Shown: positions 57,579-64,000 of the stretch, one piece after another
Layout of the letters: each line of letters opens with the position of its first letter
How positions within the stretch are numbered: position 1 is the first letter of the stretch
NCBI GenBank assembly: GCA_902492205.1
Contig: CABUKU010000009.1
Location: forward strand, 1 to 64,000
DNA: 64,000 nt
Reading direction: 5' to 3'
DNA from: an uncultured Bacteroides sp.
GTDB lineage: Bacteria; Bacteroidota; Bacteroidia; Bacteroidales; Bacteroidaceae
Translations under genes and position numbers: made by a program
Notes under the pieces: model-generated
The model's input: the letters and a program-made list of their open reading frames with translations, nothing else
The model's database searches: none
Told to the model about the DNA's origin: nothing

Positions 57579-59018
57579 TTAAAGGATTGACTTTACTGTT
57601 TCAAGCATTCCTTTTTCCTGAATAGAATCAAGGTAAGATTTAACCATATCGGTTAATCCCGGAATATTGTTTAAGTCTTCTCCCCAAATGAAATCGGCAG
57701 CCAGAACCCCTTCTGCTACTTTCTTTGTGCAACCTGTAGCCCAAAGATTCTTCAACAAATCCATAATTTCCTGTGAATCGTTTGGAGTGATTTCTGCACC
57801 ATCCGCACGTTTTCCGCCTTTATAATAAGTAATGATAGCAGCAAGTCCGAGAACCAATCCCTTAGGAAGCTCCCCTTTACGCTGCAAATATACCTTTAAT
57901 CCCGGAAGGTCACGAGTTTCATATTTAGGGAATGAATTAAGCATGATAGAAGTTACCTGATGGTCTACGAACGGATTGTTGAAGCGTTCCAGAACATCGC
58001 CTGCAAACTTTTCAAGTTCGTCTTTCGGAAGATTCAATGTTTCCATCAATTCACCAAACATAACCTTGTTGATGTATTTACCAACAACCTCGTGTTGACA
58101 AGCATTGCGAACGATATTGATTCCCGAAAGATAAGCAACGGGAGAAAGGACTGTGTGAGGACCGTTCAACAAAGTTACCTTACGTTCATGGTAAGGAGCT
58201 TCGGAAGGAACGAACAACACATTTAAACCTGCCTTGTTTGCTGGGAACTCTGTTGCAACAGACTCGGGAGCTTCGATTACCCAAAGGTGGAAAATCTCTG
58301 CCTGAACAACCAAGTTATCATCATATTGAAGTTTCTCTTTGATAGCAGCAATATCCTTACGTGGGAATCCCGGAACAATGCGGTCTACCAATGTTGCATA
58401 AACACCGCAAGCTTCCTCAAACCATTTCTTGAAGTCTTCACCAAGGTTCCACAGTTCGATATATTGATAAATAGTTTCTTTCAGCTTATGTCCGTTCAGG
58501 AAGATAAGCTCGCAAGGGAAAATAATTAAACCTTTACTCTTATCGCCATTGAAAGTTTTGTAACGGTGATAAAGTAATTGAGTCAATTTGCCCGGATAAG
58601 AAGATGCAGGAGCATCGGTCAGCTTGCAAGAAGGATCGAAAGCAATACCTGCTTCGGTAGTATTAGAGATAACAAAACGCATTTCGGGTTGTTCCGCCAA
58701 CTTCATGAAATCAGCATTTTGAGTATAAGGATTCAAAGCACGGCTGATTACATCTATTCTTGTCAGGCTATTTACTGTCTCACCTTTATCCAATCCTTGC
58801 AGATTAACGTGGTATAAGCAATCTTGAGCATTCAGCATGTCCACCATACCTTTATCGATAGGCTGAACTACAACCACGCTGCTGTTAAAGTCAGCCTTTT
58901 CGTTCATATTGTAGATAATCCAGTCTACAAATGCACGCAAGAAATTACCTTCACCAAATTGGATAATACGCTCCGGGCGTTGTACCTTTGGAGCTGTTTC
59001 TTTGTTTAATGCTTTCAT
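57579..59018 (-). CDS. uxaB: Tagaturonate reductase (altronate oxidoreductase)
   Basis: UxaB reduces D-tagaturonate to D-altronate with NADH in galacturonate breakdown. The 479-residue protein belongs to the long-chain mannitol dehydrogenase family: N-terminal Rossmann segment RIIQFGEGNFLRAFVDW, the core LLNGPHTVLSPVAYLSG, and a C-terminal helical domain with MLNSFPKYETRDLPGL and Lys/Asn/His active-site residues. It stands next to a LacI regulator and near uronate isomerase, so this is a hexuronate catabolic locus. The altronate dehydratase gene is not in the window. Confidence 0.93.
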   Translation of the reverse strand: MKALNKETAPKVQRPERIIQFGEGNFLRAFVDWIIYNMNEKADFNSSVVVVQPIDKGMVDMLNAQDCLYHVNLQGLDKGETVNSLTRIDVISRALNPYTQNADFMKLAEQPEMRFVISNTTEAGIAFDPSCKLTDAPASSYPGKLTQLLYHRYKTFNGDKSKGLIIFPCELIFLNGHKLKETIYQYIELWNLGEDFKKWFEEACGVYATLVDRIVPGFPRKDIAAIKEKLQYDDNLVVQAEIFHLWVIEAPESVATEFPANKAGLNVLFVPSEAPYHERKVTLLNGPHTVLSPVAYLSGINIVRNACQHEVVGKYINKVMFGELMETLNLPKDELEKFAGDVLERFNNPFVDHQVTSIMLNSFPKYETRDLPGLKVYLQRKGELPKGLVLGLAAIITYYKGGKRADGAEITPNDSQEIMDLLKNLWATGCTKKVAEGVLAADFIWGEDLNNIPGLTDMVKSYLDSIQEKGMLETVKSIL

Positions 59019-59037
59019 TTTAATATATAATTAGAGT

Positions 59038-60099
59038 TTATACGAATTCAAAATAATAATCAATGTTGTCTTTCATCAGTACATCAATAGGCATATACTT
59101 CAACGGTTCCACATCTTGCTTAAAGACAACTTTATCCACCAATGCTTTTACGGCGCAATAACCTTGCAATCCGGGACGCTGCCCCAGAAGATAAGTAACA
59201 TAGCCTTCCTGCATCAATGAGACGTTTTGAGGTAGTAAGTCGTACCCAATAAGACCGTTCATTCTTTTATCATTTTGTTTCAGGAAGTTTGCAACTTCGT
59301 AAACACGCGAATTAAAAACAACTCCCATGGTTACTTGCGGATGTTGCTCAAAGAAGTCGGTCAATATCTGTTCATTTCCTTTTTCGTTACCTTTATTAAG
59401 GATAACCTCATGCATTTTCAAAGAACCATAATTTTCATTCAGATATTTTAAAAAACCCTTCAAACGCCTTTGCATTTGAATCTCGGAAGGATTTGCTTTT
59501 TCATTATTGAGGAACAATACTAATTCTTCCTGCCCGGAATATTCGCGCATTAAAATCTTTGCGGCAATGTATCCGCTCTGGAAAGAATCCTGCCCGATGT
59601 ATTTCAATGCCCCTACTCCTTCTACATTCACATCGACAAGAGCAAACGGAATATTCAGTTCATTCAGTTCCTTCGTTATCAAGTAAGTTTCATCCTGAAA
59701 GTTTGGAGCCAGCAACACAGCATCGGGAGCTTTCGCTTGTAACTGTCTGCCTGCCTCTTGGTAAGATGCTAAACTGTTATGATCATAAATTAAATAATCA
59801 ACTTTTACATTGAACGGCTTTAATTCTTGCGCAGCCTTGTCGATTCCCGCCGCTACCGACGACCAATAATCGTTTCCCGCGAATTTAGGAATGAAGCAAC
59901 AAACCGTATATTTCTTTTTTGCCGCCAAACCTATCGCAAACATATTGGGGCGGTAATCTATCTCATCCAAAACCTTTTGTACTTTCTGACGGCTGACTTC
60001 GGAAACTTCTCCACGATTATGCAAAACTCTATCTACTGTCCCTGCAGAAACACCTGCCAACTTAGCTATATCCTTTATTGTGTAGTTCTTATCTTCCAT
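59038..60099 (-). CDS. LacI-family regulator
   Basis: A 353-residue repressor. The N-terminal HTH and hinge read YTIKDIAKLAGVSAGTVDRV (residues about 5-24) followed by ...VSRQKVQKVLDEIDYRPN. The periplasmic-binding-like ligand domain follows from about residue 65. It lies 19 bp upstream of uxaB on the same strand and is divergent from uxaC. It is the likely hexuronate-responsive repressor of both; the inducer (for example tagaturonate or fructuronate) is inferred. Confidence 0.88.
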   Translation of the reverse strand: MEDKNYTIKDIAKLAGVSAGTVDRVLHNRGEVSEVSRQKVQKVLDEIDYRPNMFAIGLAAKKKYTVCCFIPKFAGNDYWSSVAAGIDKAAQELKPFNVKVDYLIYDHNSLASYQEAGRQLQAKAPDAVLLAPNFQDETYLITKELNELNIPFALVDVNVEGVGALKYIGQDSFQSGYIAAKILMREYSGQEELVLFLNNEKANPSEIQMQRRLKGFLKYLNENYGSLKMHEVILNKGNEKGNEQILTDFFEQHPQVTMGVVFNSRVYEVANFLKQNDKRMNGLIGYDLLPQNVSLMQEGYVTYLLGQRPGLQGYCAVKALVDKVVFKQDVEPLKYMPIDVLMKDNIDYYFEFV

Positions 60100-60168
60100 A
60101 GTAATAGATGTTGATTGTATTTAATAGACTCTCAAAGTAAAGAGTTTAAAATTCATAAATAATAGCCG

Positions 60169-60176
60169 CAAATATA
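60169..60176 (-). promoter_or_regulatory. -7 box of the lacI-uxaB operon
   Basis: Minus-strand TATATTTG, 70 bp before the LacI ATG. Confidence 0.5.
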
Positions 60177-60207
60177 CGAAATATTTTGTTATTCCAAATG
60201 ATTTTCC

Positions 60208-60231
60208 TACTTTCGTGTCCGATAACGGTTA
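60208..60231 (+). promoter_or_regulatory. Candidate uxaC promoter with overlapping operator
   Basis: TACTTTCG (60208-60215, one mismatch to TAnnTTTG) is followed at 60223-60231 by the inverted repeat TAAC-G-GTTA. The repeat would cover the transcription start, a common LacI-type arrangement. Assignment is tentative. Confidence 0.4.
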
Positions 60232-60328
60232 ATAAAACTAAAATTAAGAAAAGAACAGCCTTATTGACCTTATATTAAACGTGTATTTCAAATTTTAGTA
60301 ACATTTACATACTTAAAAACACAAGATT

Positions 60329-61735
60329 ATGAAAAATTTTATGGGAAAGGACTTCCTTTTGCAGACAGAGACAGCAAAAGAGCTATATCATGAACATGCT
60401 GCCAAAATGCCTATCATCGACTATCACTGCCACTTAATTCCCCAAATGGTTGCAGATGACCATAAATTCCGTTCATTAACGGAAATCTGGTTGGGTGGCG
60501 ACCACTATAAATGGCGTGCAATGCGTACTAACGGTGTAGATGAACGTTATTGCACCGGTACCGACACTTCGGATTGGGAAAAGTTTGAGAAATGGGCGGA
60601 GACGGTTCCTTACACAATGCGTAACCCGTTATATCACTGGACACATCTTGAACTAAAGACAGCATTTGGTATTGATAAAATCTTAAGCCCAAAGACTGCA
60701 CGTGAAATATTTGATGAATGTAACGAAAAACTTGCTCAACCGGAATATTCAGCCCGGGGAATGATGCGTCGCTACAATGTGGAAACAGTTTGTACAACTG
60801 ACGATCCTATTGATTCTTTGGAATATCACATCAAAACACGTGAAAGCGGATTTGAAATCAAAATGCTTCCCACTTGGCGTCCCGATAAAGCAATGGCAGT
60901 AGAAGTTCCTGCAGACTTCCGTGCTTACATGGAAAAACTTTCTCAGGTTAGCGGTGTCAGGATCTCTACTTTTGACGATATGATCACTGCACTTCGTAAG
61001 CGCCATGACTTCTTTGCCGAACAAGGCTGCAAACTATCCGACCACGGAATTGAAGAATTTTATGCAGAAGATTATACTGACGAAGAAATCAAAGCTATAT
61101 TTAATAAGGTATATGGAGGTAAAGAACTGACTCGTGAAGAAATCTTGAAGTTCAAATCGGCTATGCTTGTTGTATTTGGTGAAATGGATTATGAAAAGGG
61201 TTGGACTCAACAATTCCACTATGGTGCTATCCGTAATAACAACTCTAAGATGTTTAAGCTTTTAGGTCCTGATACAGGTTTCGATTCAATCGGTGAATTT
61301 ACTACAGCTAAAGCTATGTCCAAGTTCCTCGATCGTTTGAATTCAAGAGACAAATTGACAAAAACAATCCTTTATAACTTGAATCCATGTGCTAATGAAG
61401 TTATTGCAACTATGCTCGGCAACTTCCAGGACGGTACAGTTCCGGGAAAGATTCAATTCGGTTCAGGATGGTGGTTCCTCGACCAAAAAGATGGCATGGA
61501 AAAACAAATGAATGCACTCTCCGTACTTGGATTGTTGAGCCGTTTCGTAGGTATGTTGACAGACTCACGCAGTTTCTTGTCTTACCCACGCCATGAATAC
61601 TTCCGTCGTACGCTATGTAACCTTGTTGGACGTGACGTTGAGAACGGGGAAATTCCTTCTTCTGAAATGGAACGCATTAATCAAATGATTGAAGATATAA
61701 GTTATTACAATGCAAAGAACTTCTTCCAGTTCTAA
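60329..61735 (+). CDS. uxaC: Uronate isomerase
   Basis: UxaC interconverts galacturonate with tagaturonate and glucuronate with fructuronate. The 468-residue amidohydrolase-superfamily protein shows PIIDYHCHLIP (metal-binding His-x-His), the segment VCTTDDPIDSLEYH and GSGWWFLDQKDGMEKQM near residue 385, and the C-terminal RHEYFRRTLCNL. It is divergent from the LacI regulator, which is expected to control it. A strong terminator follows. Confidence 0.96.
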   Translation: MKNFMGKDFLLQTETAKELYHEHAAKMPIIDYHCHLIPQMVADDHKFRSLTEIWLGGDHYKWRAMRTNGVDERYCTGTDTSDWEKFEKWAETVPYTMRNPLYHWTHLELKTAFGIDKILSPKTAREIFDECNEKLAQPEYSARGMMRRYNVETVCTTDDPIDSLEYHIKTRESGFEIKMLPTWRPDKAMAVEVPADFRAYMEKLSQVSGVRISTFDDMITALRKRHDFFAEQGCKLSDHGIEEFYAEDYTDEEIKAIFNKVYGGKELTREEILKFKSAMLVVFGEMDYEKGWTQQFHYGAIRNNNSKMFKLLGPDTGFDSIGEFTTAKAMSKFLDRLNSRDKLTKTILYNLNPCANEVIATMLGNFQDGTVPGKIQFGSGWWFLDQKDGMEKQMNALSVLGLLSRFVGMLTDSRSFLSYPRHEYFRRTLCNLVGRDVENGEIPSSEMERINQMIEDISYYNAKNFFQF

Positions 61736-61763
61736 ACGGAATAAATCATAATAGAAATATTAC

Positions 61764-61788
61764 GGGCAGCCTGTTTCGCAGGTTGCCC
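61764..61788 (+). terminator. uxaC terminator
   Basis: Arms GGGCAGCCTG and CAGGTTGCCC (one G-T) around a 5-nt loop, then a run of seven T. Confidence 0.88.
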
Positions 61789-61920
61789 ATTTTTTTGTTT
61801 CTTCATCTGCTTTTGTGGAAATAACCATCCCCCATTTACACTTTTTGCATTATGTTTATAAACAAAGACTAAGTAATCGTAAGAAAGATAGGACCAAAAC
61901 AAAATCAAAGGATAATCCGT

Positions 61921-61928
61921 TATCTTTG
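61921..61928 (+). promoter_or_regulatory. -7 box of the AGCS symporter gene
   Basis: TATCTTTG, 28 bp before the ATG. Confidence 0.6.
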
Positions 61929-61956
61929 TGTAATTTCATAAAATGGCTCATACGAA

Positions 61957-63360
61957 ATGGATATTCTGAACGAATGGATTGGCAACATAAACGATATACT
62001 GTGGACTTATATTCTTATCATCATGCTTTTGGGATGTGCAATATGGTTTACCATCAAAACCAAATTTGTACAATTCAAAATGATAGGAGAAATGTTACGC
62101 CTACTTACCGAATCCGGGAGCAAAGGACATGCCAATGGCGAGAAACATATATCCTCTTTCCAAGCATTTGCCATTTCATTGGCAAGCCGCGTAGGGACAG
62201 GTAATCTTGCCGGAGTAGCCACAGCTATTGCTATTGGAGGCCCCGGTTCTATCTTTTGGATGTGGATTATTGCTCTGTTAGGAGCTGCAAGTGCTTTCGT
62301 TGAATCTACCCTTGCACAACTATATAAAATACGTGGAAAAGATTCATTCATCGGTGGCCCTGCCTATTATATTCAGCGGGGACTTAAGCTACGGTGGATG
62401 AGTATTTTATTTGCCGTGCTCATTACAATAACATTCGGATTTGCCTTTAACTCGGTACAAAGTAATACCATTTGCGCAGCCTTCGAAAGCGCTTTTAATT
62501 TCGACCATATTATCATGGGAATCATATTAACTATTCTTACGTTAGTCATTATTTTCGGAGGAGTGCAACGCATCGCAAAAGTCAGTGGGATTATTGTTCC
62601 TGTCATGGCATTGAGCTATATATTTCTGGCTTTAGGCATTGTACTATTTAATATAACAGAACTTCCGCATGTTATAGAATTAATTGTAGGTAATGCGTTT
62701 GGTTGGGAACAAATAGCCGGAGGAAGTGTCGGTGCAGCATTGATGCAAGGAATAAAAAGAGGGCTGTTTAGCAATGAAGCCGGTATGGGTTCTGCCCCTA
62801 ACGCTGCTGCAACCGCTAATGTTTCACATCCTGTAAAACAAGGATTGATTCAAACTTTGGGTGTTTTCACCGATACATTAATTATATGTACCTGCACTGC
62901 TTTCATCATCTTATTCAGCGGTGCTCCCCTTGATGGTACTGCCAACGGAGTACAGTTAACCCAACATGCACTCAACAATGAAATTGGTAGTATCGGAGGG
63001 ATATTTGTCGCTGTTGCTTTATTCTTCTTCGCTTTTAGCAGCATATTGGGAAACTACTATTATGGTGAAGCCAATATCCGGTTTATAACCCGCAAACGCA
63101 AATATGTTTTCATTTATCGCATATTGGCAGGTGCAATGGTTATGTTTGGTGCTTTAGCCAACTTGAATCTTGCATGGAGTTTGGCCGACATCACTATGGG
63201 ATTAATGGCTATCTGCAACCTGATAGCAATCTCACTCTTGGGCAAATATGCATTCCGTTTGTTAAAAGACTATCGTCAACAGAAAAAAGCCGGTATCAGT
63301 AGTCCTGTATTTACAAAAGACAAAATGAAAGATATTGAAGACGAATTGGAGTGTTGGTAA
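61957..63360 (+). CDS. Sodium:alanine symporter family (AGCS) transporter
   Basis: A 467-residue inner membrane protein with about eleven transmembrane helices. Family signatures are present: GTGNLAGVATAIAIGGPGSIFWMW near residue 72 (cited by position), GGPAYYI near residue 133 and FSNEAGMGSAPNAAATA near residue 270. It takes up alanine or glycine with sodium; the exact amino acid is not certain. It is monocistronic between the uxaC terminator and a terminator hairpin of its own. Confidence 0.92.
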   Translation: MDILNEWIGNINDILWTYILIIMLLGCAIWFTIKTKFVQFKMIGEMLRLLTESGSKGHANGEKHISSFQAFAISLASRVGTGNLAGVATAIAIGGPGSIFWMWIIALLGAASAFVESTLAQLYKIRGKDSFIGGPAYYIQRGLKLRWMSILFAVLITITFGFAFNSVQSNTICAAFESAFNFDHIIMGIILTILTLVIIFGGVQRIAKVSGIIVPVMALSYIFLALGIVLFNITELPHVIELIVGNAFGWEQIAGGSVGAALMQGIKRGLFSNEAGMGSAPNAAATANVSHPVKQGLIQTLGVFTDTLIICTCTAFIILFSGAPLDGTANGVQLTQHALNNEIGSIGGIFVAVALFFFAFSSILGNYYYGEANIRFITRKRKYVFIYRILAGAMVMFGALANLNLAWSLADITMGLMAICNLIAISLLGKYAFRLLKDYRQQKKAGISSPVFTKDKMKDIEDELECW

Positions 63361-63373
63361 TCAAAAAACAAAA

Positions 63374-63398
63374 AAAGATGGAAATAACTTCCATCTTT
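63374..63398. terminator. Terminator between the AGCS gene and tRNA-Lys
   Basis: Arms AAAGATGGAA and TTCCATCTTT around a 5-nt loop. A-rich left and T-rich right sides allow use by both strands. Confidence 0.8.
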
Positions 63399-63409
63399 CT
63401 TCAATTCTG

Positions 63410-63482
63410 TACACCCTCAGGGACTCGAACCCTGGACCCATTGATTAAGAGTCAATTGCTCTACCAGCTGAGCTAAGAGTGC
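63410..63482 (-). tRNA. tRNA-Lys (CTT), copy 2
   Basis: A 73-nt cloverleaf on the minus strand: acceptor GCACTCT with AGGGTGT (including G-T pairs), D arm GCTC...GAGC, anticodon loop CTCTTAA giving CTT for lysine, T loop GTTCGAGTC. CCA is not encoded. It is identical in the mature region to its neighbour at 63507. Confidence 0.94.
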
Positions 63483-63506
63483 ATTTGCAATTGAGTCGGT
63501 ACTTTG

Positions 63507-63579
63507 TACACCCTCAGGGACTCGAACCCTGGACCCATTGATTAAGAGTCAATTGCTCTACCAGCTGAGCTAAGAGTGC
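63507..63579 (-). tRNA. tRNA-Lys (CTT), copy 1
   Basis: Same 73-nt structure and sequence; the copies are 97 bp apart with a 24-bp spacer. It is promoter-proximal. Confidence 0.94.
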
Positions 63580-63604
63580 ATTGTTTATTTCTCAATTGCG
63601 GTTG

Positions 63605-63612
63605 CAAAAGTA
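63605..63612 (-). promoter_or_regulatory. -7 box of the tRNA-Lys pair
   Basis: Minus-strand TACTTTTG, 26 bp upstream of the first tRNA-Lys. Confidence 0.55.
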
Positions 63613-63670
63613 GGCTTTTTATTTCATTTAACCAAACAAATAATTAGCTTTTTTGCCATATTTTTCCAAC

Positions 63671-64000
63671 TCACTCAAACTCATAGAGTTCTGATGGGGT
63701 ACTTCGTTTTAAAGCTATTACTTGAACATCTTTTCCTGCTACAATTCCTTTCTCCCGTAACTTCCATTCCACGGTTTTATAGGCAAGTTCCGGATGATTA
63801 TTATCTTTACTTAAATGACAGAGCCAAATGTATTTTAGTTTTTCAGATATATGTTCAGCCAAGAATTCTGCTGTATCGGTATTGCACATATGCCCGTTAG
63901 GACCGGAAATACGCTCTTTCAGATAGTAAGGATATGGTCCCATTTTCAACATTTCTTCATCATAGTTTGCCTCAAGTATCAAATAATTGGCACGGCAAAT
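63671..64000 (-). CDS. Metallo-beta-lactamase-fold hydrolase, C-terminal part
   Basis: The frame runs to the window edge without a start, so the gene is partial: 110 residues are read up to position 64000, with ICRANYLILEANYDEEML first. The rest matches the C-terminal half of YycJ/WalJ-type MBL-fold proteins: GPNGHMCNTDTAEFL and IWLCHLSKDNNHPELA (metal-ligand His). These are predicted nucleases or phosphohydrolases involved in DNA or wall maintenance. The in-frame TTG at 63982 should not be taken as its start. Confidence 0.85.
   Translation of the reverse strand: MCRANYLILEANYDEEMLKMGPYPYYLKERISGPNGHMCNTDTAEFLAEHISEKLKYIWLCHLSKDNNHPELAYKTVEWKLREKGIVAGKDVQVIALKRSTPSELYEFE

Noticed and set aside
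63671..63982. Complete 103-residue protein starting at 63982
   Set aside because: The frame continues upstream to the window edge with sequence that fits the MBL-fold family, so this is a truncated view of a longer gene.

Overview
The window looks like a chromosomal segment of a gut-type Bacteroidales, most likely Bacteroides or a close relative. The evidence is the gene content (a serine palmitoyltransferase-like enzyme, an nrfHA operon fused to a ResB/CcsA cytochrome c maturation system, HU-CCDC81/SPOR and FHA proteins, DUF4251 and DUF4738 proteins), AT-rich intergenic DNA, and many copies of the Bacteroidetes -7 promoter box TAnnTTTG in front of genes. No rRNA operon, prophage, transposase, integrase or CRISPR array is visible. 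The species cannot be fixed from sequence reading alone.

Layout: 0.3-6.4 kb holds housekeeping genes (dapA, ligA, trmD, pyrD-pyrK and an HTH regulator), followed by a very AT-rich 1.16 kb gap. 7.5-12.6 kb holds holA, an AMP nucleosidase-like gene, an orphan HsdR_N-type gene, a coiled-coil zinc-ribbon protein with a Nif3 protein, and two small genes. 12.8-16.2 kb holds a DUF2148 ferredoxin-like gene with the agmatine-to-putrescine pair aguA-aguB, then a DUF4251 protein. 16.2-20.8 kb holds GtrA and a glycosyltransferase, aspS, a GNAT gene and tandem tRNA-Pro genes. 20.9-27.2 kb is the nitrite ammonification operon nrfH-nrfA-resB-ccsA-porin with a divergent Crp/Fnr regulator. 27.2-39.1 kb holds a ThuA protein, a histidine kinase with an NtrC-like regulator, and a divergent TolC/HlyD/FtsX/ATPase/FtsX export operon carrying a recognisable sigma-54-type promoter and a paired upstream operator. 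39.5-42.7 kb holds the spt and lipid-kinase pair and trmN6. 42.8-51.1 kb holds lon, tgt, lptG, a redoxin-like protein without its CxxC, serB and a DEAD-box helicase. 51.1-55.6 kb holds a DUF4738 lipoprotein, ugd, rfbC, HU/SPOR and FHA genes. 55.6-57.3 kb is a translationally overlapping tetR-lipoprotein-barrel operon. 57.6-61.7 kb holds tagaturonate reductase, a LacI regulator and uronate isomerase. 62-64 kb holds an AGCS symporter, tandem tRNA-Lys genes and the C-terminal part of a metallo-beta-lactamase-fold protein cut by the window edge.

The least explained signal is intergenic. Seven arrays of three or four short palindromes occur. In five of them (A, B, C, D, F) every unit centre is exactly 22 bp from the next, while the palindrome sequence differs from locus to locus (TTGACAGCTGTCAA, CGACAATTGTCA, AAACGTCCYTACGTTT, TCCCTAGGGA, CACCCGGGTG). 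Two more (E and E', core CAACCTGTTG) have a spacing of about 21-22 bp. Every array lies beside at least one gene 3' end. At three loci the array is followed on its right by a second element of about 93-101 bp. That element has two or three direct copies of ATGAAAGCA (or ATGAGAGCA), one inverted copy, a hairpin, then two more direct copies. Two of these elements are 39 to 402 bp intergenic neighbours with identical internal spacing over 101 bp but different hairpin sequence. I cannot assign either element to a named family.
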